NCBI GenBank assembly: GCA_016936395.1
Contig: JAFGXY010000058.1
Location: forward strand, 1-42,288
Length of the DNA stretch: 42,288 bases
DNA from: Paracoccaceae bacterium
GTDB lineage: Bacteria; Pseudomonadota; Alphaproteobacteria; Rhodobacterales; Rhodobacteraceae
Direction of reading: 5' to 3'
The position numbers and the translations under genes were made by a program. Under the pieces are notes generated by a model, which was not told where the DNA came from, did not search any database, and worked only from the letters and a program-made list of their open reading frames with translations. Below, piece after piece: positions 9,296 through 17,047 of this stretch. Each line of letters starts with the position of its first letter. Position 1 is the stretch's first letter.

Positions 9296-9599
9296 CTGCC
9301 CCTCGCACGTTTTTCTTGTTGCGCAGGAAGATAGGCCAAAATCGCGCCAGGGGAAATGGGGCATATCCCCGCGCCAGATCAGAAATCCGAGAGTGATCGC
9401 CCACGTCGCCACCTCCTGCAAGGTCGTCGTCGCACCCACTGCCCCCCGCGACAAGTGCCCAAAAGATCACCGCCAAAAAGCGCAACAATTTCCAAACTGT
9501 AGGGATAAGGACCACAGTTTGTTTCCCGCTTGCGAGGCCTGTAATGTGGACAAGACCTAGGCTTCGGGACTATGAGTCAGACCGAGGGGATGCAATGAA
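9296..9599. other. 304-base gap before hspQ, with a possible broken small membrane ORF
   Basis: There is no confident gene. On the minus strand, two overlapping reading frames each encode part of a plausible small two-span membrane protein. A GTG-started frame from 9515 gives W-K-L-L-R-F-L-A-V-I-F-W-A-L-V-A. Another frame, after a run of six G at about 9443-9448, gives T-L-Q-E-V-A-T-W-A-I-T-L-G-F-L-I-W. Joining them needs a frameshift. On the plus strand a weak promoter-like pair TTGTTT (9519) and TAATGT (9542), spaced by 17 bases, precedes hspQ. A GAGGGGA Shine-Dalgarno lies at 9584-9590. No sigma-32 type promoter could be matched. Confidence 0.35.
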
Positions 9600-9926
9600 A
9601 TGCTGACATCAACGCCCAAATACCATCTTGGTCAGGTGCTGCGCCATCGCAAGCATCCGTTTCGGGGTGTGGTGTTCGACGTTGACGCCATGTTTACCAA
9701 CACCGACGAATGGTATGACAACATCCCCGAAGACAGCCGCCCGTCAAAGGACCAGCCGTTCTATCACCTGCTGGCGGAAAACGACCAAAGCTATTACGTC
9801 GCCTACGTGTCCGAGCAGAACCTTGTCCCCGATGAAACCGGTGAACCCGTGTCGCACCCCGATCTGCCCGACCTGTTCGGCGATTTTGAGGATGGCCGCT
9901 ATCCGTTGCAGTTTCAACTGAACTGA
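9600..9926 (+). CDS. hspQ: Heat-shock protein HspQ
   Basis: The 108-residue protein matches the HspQ/YccV (hemimethylated-DNA-binding) family. It contains K-Y-H-L-G-Q-V-L-R-H-R, F-R-G-V-V-F-D-V-D-A-M-F, W-Y, R-P-S-K-D-Q-P-F-Y-H-L-L, Y-V-A-Y-V-S-E-Q-N-L-V-P-D and a P-D-L-P-D-L-F ending. In enterobacteria HspQ is a Lon specificity-enhancing factor and slows DnaA-dependent initiation; these roles are known for the family, not shown here. The ATG at 9600 follows GAGGGGA with 9 bases spacing. An upstream ATG at 9595 gives only a two-codon frame. The next gene on the same strand begins 74 bases after the stop. Confidence 0.93.
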   Translation: MLTSTPKYHLGQVLRHRKHPFRGVVFDVDAMFTNTDEWYDNIPEDSRPSKDQPFYHLLAENDQSYYVAYVSEQNLVPDETGEPVSHPDLPDLFGDFEDGRYPLQFQLN

Positions 9927-10000
9927 CCCGTCCGACCGCATTGACCAATCCGTAACCTCTCGTTGCTACATTTTCTCTGCCAAGGCAGAAGGAAGACGAC

Positions 10001-10348
10001 ATGTTGCTGGAATGTTCGGATTATCGCGATCTTATCGTTGTCCATGTGCGCGACACGCGGATCGATGCCGCCGGGGCGATTGATTTCAAGGACCAGATGC
10101 GCGCCCTGACACAGGCCGATAACCGGCGGGTGATACTGGATCTTTCAGGTGTCGGCTTCATCGACAGCTCTGGTCTGGGGGCGGTGGTGGCGGTGCGCAA
10201 GGCCCTCGGCCCTGATCGTCCGCTGGAACTGGCGGCGCTGACACCTGCAGTCGAAAAAGTGTTCCGCCTGACGCGGATGGAAAGCGTCTTTCCGATCCAT
10301 GCCAGCCTTCCCCTTCCTGCCACACATGCCGCCCACCATGGCGCATGA
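10001..10348 (+). CDS. STAS-domain anti-sigma factor antagonist (RsbV/SpoIIAA-like)
   Basis: The 115-residue protein is a single STAS domain. The phosphorylatable serine lies in V-G-F-I-D-S-S-G-L-G-A-V-V-A, preceded by R-V-I-L-D-L-S. In the partner-switching scheme the unphosphorylated form sequesters the anti-sigma kinase and the phosphorylated form releases it. The next gene, overlapping by 11 bases, is the matching kinase, so the two are translationally coupled. A TCTGCC/GGCAGA dyad (9976-9989) overlaps the purine-rich ribosome-binding site AGAAGGAAG. No sigma factor or PP2C phosphatase lies next to the pair, so the regulated target is not visible in this window. Confidence 0.88.
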   Translation: MLLECSDYRDLIVVHVRDTRIDAAGAIDFKDQMRALTQADNRRVILDLSGVGFIDSSGLGAVVAVRKALGPDRPLELAALTPAVEKVFRLTRMESVFPIHASLPLPATHAAHHGA

Positions 10349-10784
10349 CGGTCCGGTTGACAGCACAAGGCTTGTCATCCCCTCGACGCCCCTCGCCGTG
10401 CGACAAGCCTTGCGCGCGCTTTTCGACGGGCTGATGACCGGTGCGATCACGCAAACCGCCCGCGACGCGGCCCAGATCGTGCTGGCCGAGGCGTTGAACA
10501 ACGTCGTTGAACACGCCTATGCCCAATCCCCCGGCGAAATCGAGGTGACGGTCACGTTTTCCGCAACCGGCCTTGTGTGCAGCATCACCGATGCGGGCCT
10601 GCCGATGCCGGGTGCCTGTCTGCCGCCGGGTGATCTGGCCCCGCTGCCCAAGACCGGCGATCTGCCCGAAGGCGGCTTTGGCTGGCACCTGATTCGGGCC
10701 TTGTCGCAAGACCTGCATTACCGCCGCGAGGAGGGGCGTAACCTCCTGTCATTTCGCATCGATGCGAAACAATTCATGCAATAG
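10338..10784 (+). CDS. Anti-sigma factor serine kinase (RsbW/SpoIIAB-like HATPase)
   Basis: The 148-residue GHKL-type ATP-binding protein has N-box A-E-A-L-N-N-V-V-E-H-A-Y, G1 box I-T-D-A-G-L-P-M-P and G2 box E-G-G-F-G-W-H-L-I. It ends in a beta strand (N-L-L-S-F-R-I). All residues expected for ATP binding and for phosphorylating a STAS partner are present. Start choice: ATG 10338 removes a proline-rich leader that would come from an in-frame ATG at 10299 inside the STAS gene; 10299 and 10326 remain possible. It may act on an unlinked sigma factor or response pathway. Confidence 0.88.
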   Translation: MAHDGPVDSTRLVIPSTPLAVRQALRALFDGLMTGAITQTARDAAQIVLAEALNNVVEHAYAQSPGEIEVTVTFSATGLVCSITDAGLPMPGACLPPGDLAPLPKTGDLPEGGFGWHLIRALSQDLHYRREEGRNLLSFRIDAKQFMQ

Positions 10785-11140
10785 CGCCAGCATTGTTGCA
10801 ACGCCTTCGCAATTGACGCGAAACCGCCCAAGTTTCCCCCTAATCTTACCGCGCCGTCCGGCGAAAATTGTCTGGTAGCTGCATAAAGCTTCCCTCGGCG
10901 CTGTGGATCATTGCCCCCACCCAGTTCGCAGCGCCGAGGTTCCCTGCCATCCACCGCCAAAAAGCTGCCGCAGCGCAGCCCCGTGCGGGCGATGCACTTT
11001 GCCCCCTGTGCGCCCTGGCCAAAAGGTCTCCCCGCCCCGAACCCCGCTTGGCGGCGGCCCGGCCAACGTGCTAGGGGCAGGTGGCGTGTCGGTCGGCAGG
11101 TCCGGCCCACACCCGAACGGTCTGGCGCAAGGACACTGAC
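10785..11140. other. 356-base gap with a perfect 11-bp stem-loop, candidate structured RNA
   Basis: No coding sequence is convincing here. At 10893-10903 and 10929-10939 CCTCGGCGCTG and CAGCGCCGAGG form a perfect 11-bp stem around a 25-nt loop. A CATAAA hexamer at 10882 could be a weak -10 element about 10 bases upstream, but no good -35 was found. Further GC stems can be drawn downstream. The region does not match SRP, tmRNA or RNase P RNA as far as I can tell. A 6S-like or regulatory RNA is possible but unproven. The last 30 bases carry AAGGA, the ribosome-binding site of the next gene. Confidence 0.35.
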
Positions 11141-11599
11141 ATGACCCCGGATTACGACGCCTTGAAGACCGCCATCCTGGCGCTGACTAGGGACGAAACC
11201 GACACGGTGGCCCTGATGGCGACCATCGCCTGCGAAGTGCATCATGCCCACCCACTTGCCGACTGGACCGGGTTTTATCGCGTAGTGGCGCCCGGACTGC
11301 TGAAAATCGGCCCTTATCAAGGCGGCCATGGCTGCCTCGTCATCCCGTTTTCGCGCGGGGTTTGCGGCGCTTGTGCCCGCACTGGCATGGTGCAGAACGT
11401 GCCCGATGTCGATGCTTTTCCCGGCCATATCGCCTGCGCGTCCTCGACCCGGTCTGAACTGGTCCTGCCGGTCCGCAACGGTGCCGGTGACCTTTTGGGT
11501 GTGTTTGACCTCGACAGCAACAGCCCCGCCGCCTTCACCGCCAAGGACGAAGCCTTCTTTTCCGACCTCTTGAAGGATGTCTTCCAAAACGCCGCGTGA
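11141..11599 (+). CDS. msrC: Free methionine-(R)-sulfoxide reductase (GAF domain)
   Basis: The 152-residue protein is a single GAF domain of the fRMsr family, which reduces free L-methionine-R-sulfoxide using thioredoxin. The three redox cysteines fit exactly: Cys65, Cys75 and Cys99 have the 10- and 24-residue spacings known from characterised members (E. coli 84/94/118). An extra Cys78 is present. Family motifs are I-G-P-Y-Q-G, S-R-G-V-C-G, V-P-D-V-D-A-F-P-G-H-I-A-C and R-S-E-L-V-L-P-V. The ATG at 11141 follows AAGGACACTGAC. A homocysteine methyltransferase lies 114 bases downstream, so both are concerned with methionine, but repeat copy D separates them. Confidence 0.92.
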   Translation: MTPDYDALKTAILALTRDETDTVALMATIACEVHHAHPLADWTGFYRVVAPGLLKIGPYQGGHGCLVIPFSRGVCGACARTGMVQNVPDVDAFPGHIACASSTRSELVLPVRNGAGDLLGVFDLDSNSPAAFTAKDEAFFSDLLKDVFQNAA

Positions 11600-11610
11600 T
11601 CCCCTTCCTC

Positions 11611-11640
11611 TTGGTCCAAATACCCTCGGGGGGTCCGGGG
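11611..11640 (-). repeat. Dispersed gene-end repeat, copy D (divergent variant)
   Basis: On the minus strand this reads CCCCGAGGGTATTTGGACC followed by AAGAGGAAG. It shares the GGGxxTATTTGG core with copies A to C but has a different tail and a longer C/G run beside it. It is in the 114-base gap between the methionine sulfoxide reductase and the homocysteine methyltransferase. Its orientation is opposite to the flanking genes, unlike the other three copies. Confidence 0.5.
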
Positions 11641-11713
11641 GGCAGACAGCCCCCCGGCGGTTCAACCGACACCCGCGCCAGCTTTGCGCGAACTGATGGA
11701 AAGAGACCACAGA

Positions 11714-12610
11714 ATGACCCAAATCACCTTGTTGGATGGCGGCATGGGCCAGGAACTTGTTGCCCGCGCCGGGGATGACCGCACCCCCTTGTGGGCCACC
11801 CGCGCCATGATCGACCACCCCGGCCTGGTGCGCGCGATCCATGCCGAGTATTTTGCCGCCGGGGCCTCGGTTGCCACCACCAATACCTACAACATCCTGC
11901 ACGACCGGCTGACCAGCGTCGGGCTGGACCATTACTATCACGCCCTGCACCTGCGCGCGCTGCTTGAGGTGCATGAGGCACGGGCCGAGGCAGGGCGCGG
12001 CCTGATTGCCGGGTCGATGGGGCCGCTGGGCGAAAGCTACCGCCCGGATCTGACACCGCCCGTTGCGGTTTCGACTGCACTTTATGCCGAAAAGGCCCGG
12101 CTGATGGCGCCGCATGTCGATGTGATCCTGTGCGAAACCATGTCTTCGCTGGACCTTGCGCGGGGTGCCTTGCAAGGCGCGCAGGCAGCGGGTCTGCCGG
12201 TGTGGCTGTCGGTGTCGGTCGATGACCGCGATGGCAGCCGCCTGCGGTCGGGCGAGCCGATTGCCGAGCTGGCGCAGGTGATTGCCGAACATCCCACCGC
12301 CGCCGTGCTGGCCAATTGCTCGATGCCCGAGGCGATGGCGGCGGCGCTTTCGGTGCTGTCCACCATGGGCCGCCCGTTCGGCGCCTATGCCAACGGGTTT
12401 TCCGAAATCTCCAGCCTGCCGTTGCCGGAAAGCAATGACGCGCCGGACTACACCCACCGCCATGACCTGACGCCGGAAAAATACGCCGACTTCGTGATGA
12501 AATGGGTGGCGATGGGGGCGACCATCGTCGGCGGCTGCTGCGAGGTGGGGCCTGCCCATATCCGCCATCTGGCCGAGCGTCTGAAACAGGCGGGCCACAG
12601 CATCCTATGA
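11714..12610 (+). CDS. Homocysteine S-methyltransferase family protein
   Basis: The 298-residue TIM-barrel protein of the zinc-dependent homocysteine/betaine methyltransferase family transfers a methyl group to homocysteine to give methionine. Zinc ligands are Cys202 in L-A-N-C-S and the Cys275-Cys276 pair in V-G-G-C-C-E-V-G-P-A-H-I. The N-terminus L-L-D-G-G-M-G-Q-E-L is the family's D-G-x-x-G-x-E-L mark. Donor identity (S-methylmethionine, betaine or other) cannot be read from the sequence. The ATG at 11714 follows GGAAAGAGA; an in-frame upstream ATG at 11684 is less likely. Its TGA overlaps the next gene's ATG as ATGA, so the two are translationally coupled. Confidence 0.9.
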   Translation: MTQITLLDGGMGQELVARAGDDRTPLWATRAMIDHPGLVRAIHAEYFAAGASVATTNTYNILHDRLTSVGLDHYYHALHLRALLEVHEARAEAGRGLIAGSMGPLGESYRPDLTPPVAVSTALYAEKARLMAPHVDVILCETMSSLDLARGALQGAQAAGLPVWLSVSVDDRDGSRLRSGEPIAELAQVIAEHPTAAVLANCSMPEAMAAALSVLSTMGRPFGAYANGFSEISSLPLPESNDAPDYTHRHDLTPEKYADFVMKWVAMGATIVGGCCEVGPAHIRHLAERLKQAGHSIL

Positions 12611-13296
12611 CCCGACGCATCGTGCCTGACCATGCCCCCAGCCTGATCCCCGATTTCAGCTATGACCCGCCACAGGGGCCGCTGGTCATTCTGCACGAGG
12701 ATGCGCAGATCATCGTCGTCGACAAACCCGCTGGTCTGCTCAGCGTGCCGGGCAAGCTGGCGGGCCGGTCGGATTGCCTGATCACCCGGTTGCAGGCCGC
12801 GCGTTGGGATGCGCTTTTGGTGCACCGGCTGGATTGCGATACCTCGGGCGTGATGATCTTTGCCCGCACCAAACAGGCGCAGGGCTTTCTGGGGCAAGAG
12901 TTTGAACAGCGACGGGCGCGGAAAACCTATGTCGCGCGGGTCTGGGGCGAAATGGCGCAGGACAACGGGCACGTCGATCTGCCCCTGTGCAGCGACTGGC
13001 CGCGCCGCCCGCGCCAGATGGTCAGCTTTGAACATGGCCGCCCCGCCCAGACCGATTGGAAGGTGATTGGCCGCAGCCCGAATGAGACCCGCGTGCGCCT
13101 GCATCCCTTGACCGGGCGCAGCCATCAGTTGCGGGTGCATATGCTGGCACTGGGTCATCCGATCATCGGCGACCAGATCTATGCCACCGGGCCGGCGGGG
13201 GATGCGCCGCGCCTGATGCTGCATTCCGAGACCTTGACGCTGCATCATCCGGCCACCGGGGCGCTGGTCACCTTTGCCGCCCCGGTGCCGTTCTGA
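12607..13296 (+). CDS. RluA-family 23S/tRNA pseudouridine synthase
   Basis: The 229-residue protein isomerises uridine to pseudouridine in structured RNA. The catalytic aspartate is Asp76 in the H-R-L-D-C-D-T-S-G motif. A second family block is P-L-T-G-R-S-H-Q-L-R-V-H, and I-I-V-V-D-K-P-A-G lies near residue 35. There is no N-terminal S4 domain, and the length is close to E. coli RluA (about 219 residues), which modifies 23S U746 and tRNA U32. The exact target here is inferred. The ATG overlaps the methyltransferase stop by four bases (ATGA). Confidence 0.9.
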   Translation: MTRRIVPDHAPSLIPDFSYDPPQGPLVILHEDAQIIVVDKPAGLLSVPGKLAGRSDCLITRLQAARWDALLVHRLDCDTSGVMIFARTKQAQGFLGQEFEQRRARKTYVARVWGEMAQDNGHVDLPLCSDWPRRPRQMVSFEHGRPAQTDWKVIGRSPNETRVRLHPLTGRSHQLRVHMLALGHPIIGDQIYATGPAGDAPRLMLHSETLTLHHPATGALVTFAAPVPF

Positions 13297-13342
13297 TCAA
13301 ATCCGCTTTCCTCGGGTGCGCAGAATGGGCTAAGCATCTGCC

Positions 13343-14011
13343 ATGAGGTGGACACTTCCGAACATCCTGACGGTGATGCGTCTGATCGCAGCCCCCGGTG
13401 TGGCGATCATGTTCTTGTATTTCCACCGCCCCTGGGCCGACTGGTTTGCGCTGACTCTGTTCGTCGCCGCCGCCGTAACCGACTGGTTTGACGGCTACAT
13501 TGCCCGCCGCTGGCATCAGGAATCGAAGTTCGGCACCATGCTGGACCCGATTGCCGACAAGGCGATGGTGGTGATCGCGCTTGTCATCCTGACCGGCTAT
13601 TCCGGCATGAACCCCTGGCTGATCCTGCCCGTCACCATCATCCTGTTCCGCGAGGTGTTCGTGTCGGGCCTGCGTGAGTTTCTGGGGGCCAGGGCGGGGC
13701 TGTTGAAGGTGACCAAGCTGGCCAAGTGGAAAACCACCGCGCAGATGGTGGCGATTGCCATCCTGTTTCTGGGCACCGGGCTGGAGCATGTCGAGGGCAT
13801 TGCCCGGCGCGGCATGACCACGGACGAATACGCGGTGTTGGTGACGCAGGGACTGGCCGATCCGATCCGGTCCTGCGGCACGCGGGGCTGCTCGTCACTG
13901 GCCACGCTGGCCGGGCTTTGGCTGATCTGGATCGCGGCCATCCTGACCTTGCTGACCGGCTGGGACTATTTCCGCAAATCGCTGCCCTTCCTCAAGGACG
14001 AGGCGTCATGA
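13343..14011 (+). CDS. pgsA: CDP-diacylglycerol-glycerol-3-phosphate 3-phosphatidyltransferase
   Basis: The 222-residue integral membrane CDP-alcohol phosphotransferase makes phosphatidylglycerophosphate, the precursor of phosphatidylglycerol. The signature D-x2-D-G-x2-A-R-x8-G-x3-D-x3-D is exact, with Asp47, Asp50, Gly51, Ala54, Arg55, Gly64, Asp68 and Asp72. Several hydrophobic helices follow. The N-terminus L-P-N-I-L-T-V-M-R-L-I-A-A-P is typical of PgsA. Between residues about 150 and 190 there is a polar insertion (C-G-T-R-G-C-S). The stop overlaps the moaD start as ATGA, so pgsA-moaD-moaE are one transcription unit. Confidence 0.93.
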   Translation: MRWTLPNILTVMRLIAAPGVAIMFLYFHRPWADWFALTLFVAAAVTDWFDGYIARRWHQESKFGTMLDPIADKAMVVIALVILTGYSGMNPWLILPVTIILFREVFVSGLREFLGARAGLLKVTKLAKWKTTAQMVAIAILFLGTGLEHVEGIARRGMTTDEYAVLVTQGLADPIRSCGTRGCSSLATLAGLWLIWIAAILTLLTGWDYFRKSLPFLKDEAS

Positions 14012-14256
14012 TCGAGGTCCTGTATTTCGCTTGGGTGCGCGAACGCATCGGCCTGCCGCGCGAACGGCTGGACACCCAGGCCACGACCGTGGCCGAGCTG
14101 GTGGCCGAGTTGTCGGCGCGTGAAGAGCGCTATGCCCTGGCGTTTTCCGACCTTTCGTCCCTGCGGGTGGCTTTGGATCAGGAGCTGTCGTCGTTCGACG
14201 CGCCGCTTGCCGGGGTGCGCGAAGTGGCGTTTTTCCCGCCGATGACGGGCGGCTGA
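14008..14256 (+). CDS. moaD: Molybdopterin synthase small subunit MoaD
   Basis: This 82-residue ubiquitin-like sulfur carrier ends in the required Gly-Gly (P-P-M-T-G-G), which is adenylated by MoeB and thiocarboxylated. It starts M-I-E-V-L-Y-F-A-W-V-R-E-R-I-G, a typical MoaD N-terminus. The ATG overlaps the pgsA stop codon. moaE follows after one base, so both synthase subunits are made together. The MoaD-MoaE complex converts cyclic pyranopterin monophosphate to molybdopterin. Confidence 0.95.
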   Translation: MIEVLYFAWVRERIGLPRERLDTQATTVAELVAELSAREERYALAFSDLSSLRVALDQELSSFDAPLAGVREVAFFPPMTGG

Positions 14257-14257
14257 G

Positions 14258-14698
14258 ATGCGGCTTTCGGTGCAGGCGCAGGCCTTTGACCCGGGCGCGG
14301 AAACCACCGCCTTTACCAAGACAGCCACAGGTGCGGGGGCGGTTGTCACCTTCACCGGCCTGGTGCGCGACAATGGTGGCACACTGTCGGCGATGGAGAT
14401 CGAGCATTACCCCGGCATGACCGAACGGGCGATTGCCACGATCATGGATCAGGCCGTGGCGCGCTGGTCGCTGGTCGATGCGCTGGTGATCCACCGCCAT
14501 GGCCGTCTGGCGGGCGGTGAGCCGATCATGATGGTCGCCACCGCCGCTCCGCACCGCGCCGATGCCTTTGCCGCCGCCGAGTTCCTGATGGACTATCTGA
14601 AATCCCGCGCGCCGTTCTGGAAAAAGGAACTCGGGCCGGATGGGGCCACATGGGTGGCGGCGAAAGATGCCGATGAGGACGCGCTAAGCCGCTGGTAA
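14258..14698 (+). CDS. moaE: Molybdopterin synthase catalytic subunit MoaE
   Basis: The 146-residue large subunit of molybdopterin synthase contains F-T-G-L-V-R-D, E-H-Y-P-G-M, I-H-R-H-G-R-L-x-x-G-E-P-I-M-M-V and the catalytic lysine region L-K-S-R-A-P-F-W-K-K-E. The C-terminal glycine of MoaD inserts into this lysine pocket. It starts one base after the moaD stop, which implies translational coupling. Repeat copy B lies directly 3', before RNase R. Confidence 0.95.
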   Translation: MRLSVQAQAFDPGAETTAFTKTATGAGAVVTFTGLVRDNGGTLSAMEIEHYPGMTERAIATIMDQAVARWSLVDALVIHRHGRLAGGEPIMMVATAAPHRADAFAAAEFLMDYLKSRAPFWKKELGPDGATWVAAKDADEDALSRW

Positions 14699-14719
14699 CG
14701 TCCTTGGGGGGCGTCACGT

Positions 14720-14750
14720 GCCTCCGGCGGGAGTATTTGGAAAGCAGCAA
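14720..14750 (+). repeat. Dispersed gene-end repeat, copy B
   Basis: It reads GCCTCCGGCGGGAGTATTT, then GGAAAGCAGCAA. It differs from copy A (reverse complement of 120-152) at only two of 31 positions. It stands 21 bases after the moaE stop in the same direction as transcription. CTCC-GGCG-GGAG can form a 4-bp hairpin followed by TATTT, which would be a weak terminator at best. Confidence 0.7.
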
Positions 14751-14797
14751 ATGCTTGGCGTCTTTCTTGGGGCGGGTTGGCGTGCTAGGTCTGGTGC

Positions 14798-17047
14798 ATG
14801 GAACAGTTGCCCAGCAAAGCGCAGATCCTGCAATGGATCACCGACAACCCCGGCCTGGTGGCCAAACGCGACATCGCGAAAGCCTTTGGTATCAAGGGGG
14901 CCGGGCGGATCGAATTGAAGCGCATCCTGCGCGAGTTGGAGGACGAGGGCGCGGTGGCCAAGAAAGGCCGCAGTTACCGCGACCCAGAAAGCCTGCCACC
15001 GGTGTCGATCCTGATCATCACCGGGCCGGATGCGCAGGGCGACGTGTTTGCCCGCCCGATGGAATGGGTGGGGGACGACGACGCGCCGCGCATTCTATTC
15101 GTGCCGAAGAAGGGCGATCCGGCTTTGGCTGCGGGCGACCGGATTCTGGCCCGGCTGTCGCCGGTGGATGTGGGAGAATACCAGTATGAAGCGCGGCTGA
15201 TCCGCCATATCGGCACCAATCCGTTGCGGGTGCTGGGGGTGTTCCGGGCAGGGGCCGAGGGCGGGCGCATCGTGCCGATCGACAAGGGTCAGGACAAGGA
15301 ATGGCGCGTGGGGCGCGACATGACCCTTGGCGCCAAGGATGGCGAGTTGGTGGAAGGCGAGGCCGTGGGGCGGCGGGGCATGGGCTTGCCGCAGGCGCGG
15401 GTGACGGCAGTGTTGGGCGATCCGTCGGGGCCGCGCGCGGTGTCGCTGATTGCGATCCACCAGCATGGCATCCCCGACCAGTTCCCCGATGCGGTGATTG
15501 CCGAGGCCGACCGGGCGCAGCCCGCGCCGATGGCCGGGCGCGAAGACCTGCGCGACCTGCCGCTGTTGACCATCGACCCGGCCGATGCGCGCGACCGCGA
15601 CGATGCGGTCTATGCAGAACATGACCGCGAGCCGGGCAACCCCGGCGGGTTCATCGTCTGGGTGGCGATTGCCGATGTGGCCTATTACGTCCGCCCCGGA
15701 TCGGCGCTGGACCGTGAGGCGCGCAAGCGCGGCAATTCCACCTATTTCCCGGACCGGGTGGTGCCGATGCTGCCCGATGTGCTGTCGGGCGATCTGTGCA
15801 GTCTGCATCAGCATGTGGACCGTCCCTGCCTTGCGGTGCGGATGCGGTTGGATGCGCAAGGGGCCAAGGTCAGCCATCGCTTTGTGCGTGGGCTTATGCG
15901 GTCGGTGGCCAGCCTGAGCTATGAGCAGGTGCAGACGGCAATTGACGGCGCACCGGATGACGTGACGGGACCATTGGTGGACAGGGTGCTGAAGCCGCTT
16001 TATGCCGCCTATGCCGCCACCAGACAGGCCCGCGCGCTGCGGCAACCGCTGGACCTTGATCTGCCGGAACGCCGGATCGAATTAGGCGAGGATGGCACGG
16101 TGAAGTCGGTCGCCTTCAAGGAACGGTTTGACGCGCATCGGCTGATCGAGGAGTTCATGATCCTGGCCAATGTCGCGGCGGCCGAGGAATTGATCCGGCT
16201 GAAGCGGCCGCTGTTGTTCCGCGTGCATGAGGAACCGACACCCGAAAAGCTGGATGCCCTGCGGGAGGTGGCGGAGGCATCAGGTTTTGTGCTGGCAAAG
16301 GGGCAGGTGTTGCAGACAAGGCATCTGAACACGCTGCTGGCGGCGGCACAGGGCACCGAGTTTGACGAGCTTCTGAACATCAGCACGCTGCGCAGCATGA
16401 CGCAGGCCTATTATCACCCGCAGAACTTTGGCCATTTCGGGCTGGCCTTGCAGAACTATGCGCATTTCACCTCGCCCATCCGGCGCTATTCCGACCTGAT
16501 CGTGCACCGGGCGCTGATCTCGGCGCATGGCTGGGGCGATGACGGCTTGTCGGCGCAGGATGTGGAAACGCTGGAGGAAACCGCCAAGCTGATTTCCGAC
16601 AGCGAACGGCGCAGCATGGCGGCGGAACGCGATACCACCGACCGCTACCTTGCCGCCTATCTGTCCGACCGGGTGGGGGCCGAGTTTTCGGGCCGCATCT
16701 CGGGCGTGCAACGCTTTGGCCTGTTCGTGAAGCTGGATGAAACCGGGGCCGATGGTCTGATCCCGATCCGCAGCGTCGGGCGCGAGTTTTTCCACTATGA
16801 CCAAGACAGCCAGACGCTGACCGGGGCTGATACCGGCATGACCATCGGCATCGGCCAGAAGGTGACGGTGCGGCTGGCCGAGGCGACCCCGGTGACGGGG
16901 GGGCTGACACTGGAGTTGCTGACCATCGAGGGCGGCAGCCTGCCCCGTGGGCAGCAGCGGCGCGGGCGGTTCAACCCGCGCAAACCGGGTCAGGCGGCGG
17001 CCAAGGCGGCCAGCACCAAGCGCAAGGTTCTGCGCACAAGACGTTAG
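14798..17047 (+). CDS. rnr: Ribonuclease R
   Basis: This 749-residue processive 3'-5' exoribonuclease of the RNB family degrades structured RNA and matures rRNA and tmRNA. The N-terminal winged-helix region (residues 1-70) precedes cold-shock domains. The RNB catalytic block I-D-P-A-D-A-R-D-R-D-D-A-V carries the metal-binding aspartates, and Y-F-P-D-R-V-V-P-M-L-P follows. A C-terminal S1 domain (F-S-G-R-I-S-G-V-Q-R-F-G-L-F-V) ends in a basic K/R-rich tail. The Shine-Dalgarno is poor. The stop overlaps the convergent rpoN stop by four bases. Confidence 0.95.
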   Translation: MEQLPSKAQILQWITDNPGLVAKRDIAKAFGIKGAGRIELKRILRELEDEGAVAKKGRSYRDPESLPPVSILIITGPDAQGDVFARPMEWVGDDDAPRILFVPKKGDPALAAGDRILARLSPVDVGEYQYEARLIRHIGTNPLRVLGVFRAGAEGGRIVPIDKGQDKEWRVGRDMTLGAKDGELVEGEAVGRRGMGLPQARVTAVLGDPSGPRAVSLIAIHQHGIPDQFPDAVIAEADRAQPAPMAGREDLRDLPLLTIDPADARDRDDAVYAEHDREPGNPGGFIVWVAIADVAYYVRPGSALDREARKRGNSTYFPDRVVPMLPDVLSGDLCSLHQHVDRPCLAVRMRLDAQGAKVSHRFVRGLMRSVASLSYEQVQTAIDGAPDDVTGPLVDRVLKPLYAAYAATRQARALRQPLDLDLPERRIELGEDGTVKSVAFKERFDAHRLIEEFMILANVAAAEELIRLKRPLLFRVHEEPTPEKLDALREVAEASGFVLAKGQVLQTRHLNTLLAAAQGTEFDELLNISTLRSMTQAYYHPQNFGHFGLALQNYAHFTSPIRRYSDLIVHRALISAHGWGDDGLSAQDVETLEETAKLISDSERRSMAAERDTTDRYLAAYLSDRVGAEFSGRISGVQRFGLFVKLDETGADGLIPIRSVGREFFHYDQDSQTLTGADTGMTIGIGQKVTVRLAEATPVTGGLTLELLTIEGGSLPRGQQRRGRFNPRKPGQAAAKAASTKRKVLRTRR

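Noticed and set aside
9480-9599. Heat-shock sigma-32 promoter before hspQ
   Set aside because: A CTTG is present at 9529, but no matching -10 box stands at the 17-18 base spacing; the spacing to the nearest CCTA is 23.
10785-11140. 6S RNA, SRP RNA or riboswitch in the gap
   Set aside because: I could draw a strong local hairpin, but not the long closing stem of 6S RNA, the SRP tetraloop motif or a known riboswitch core, so I only report an unassigned structure.
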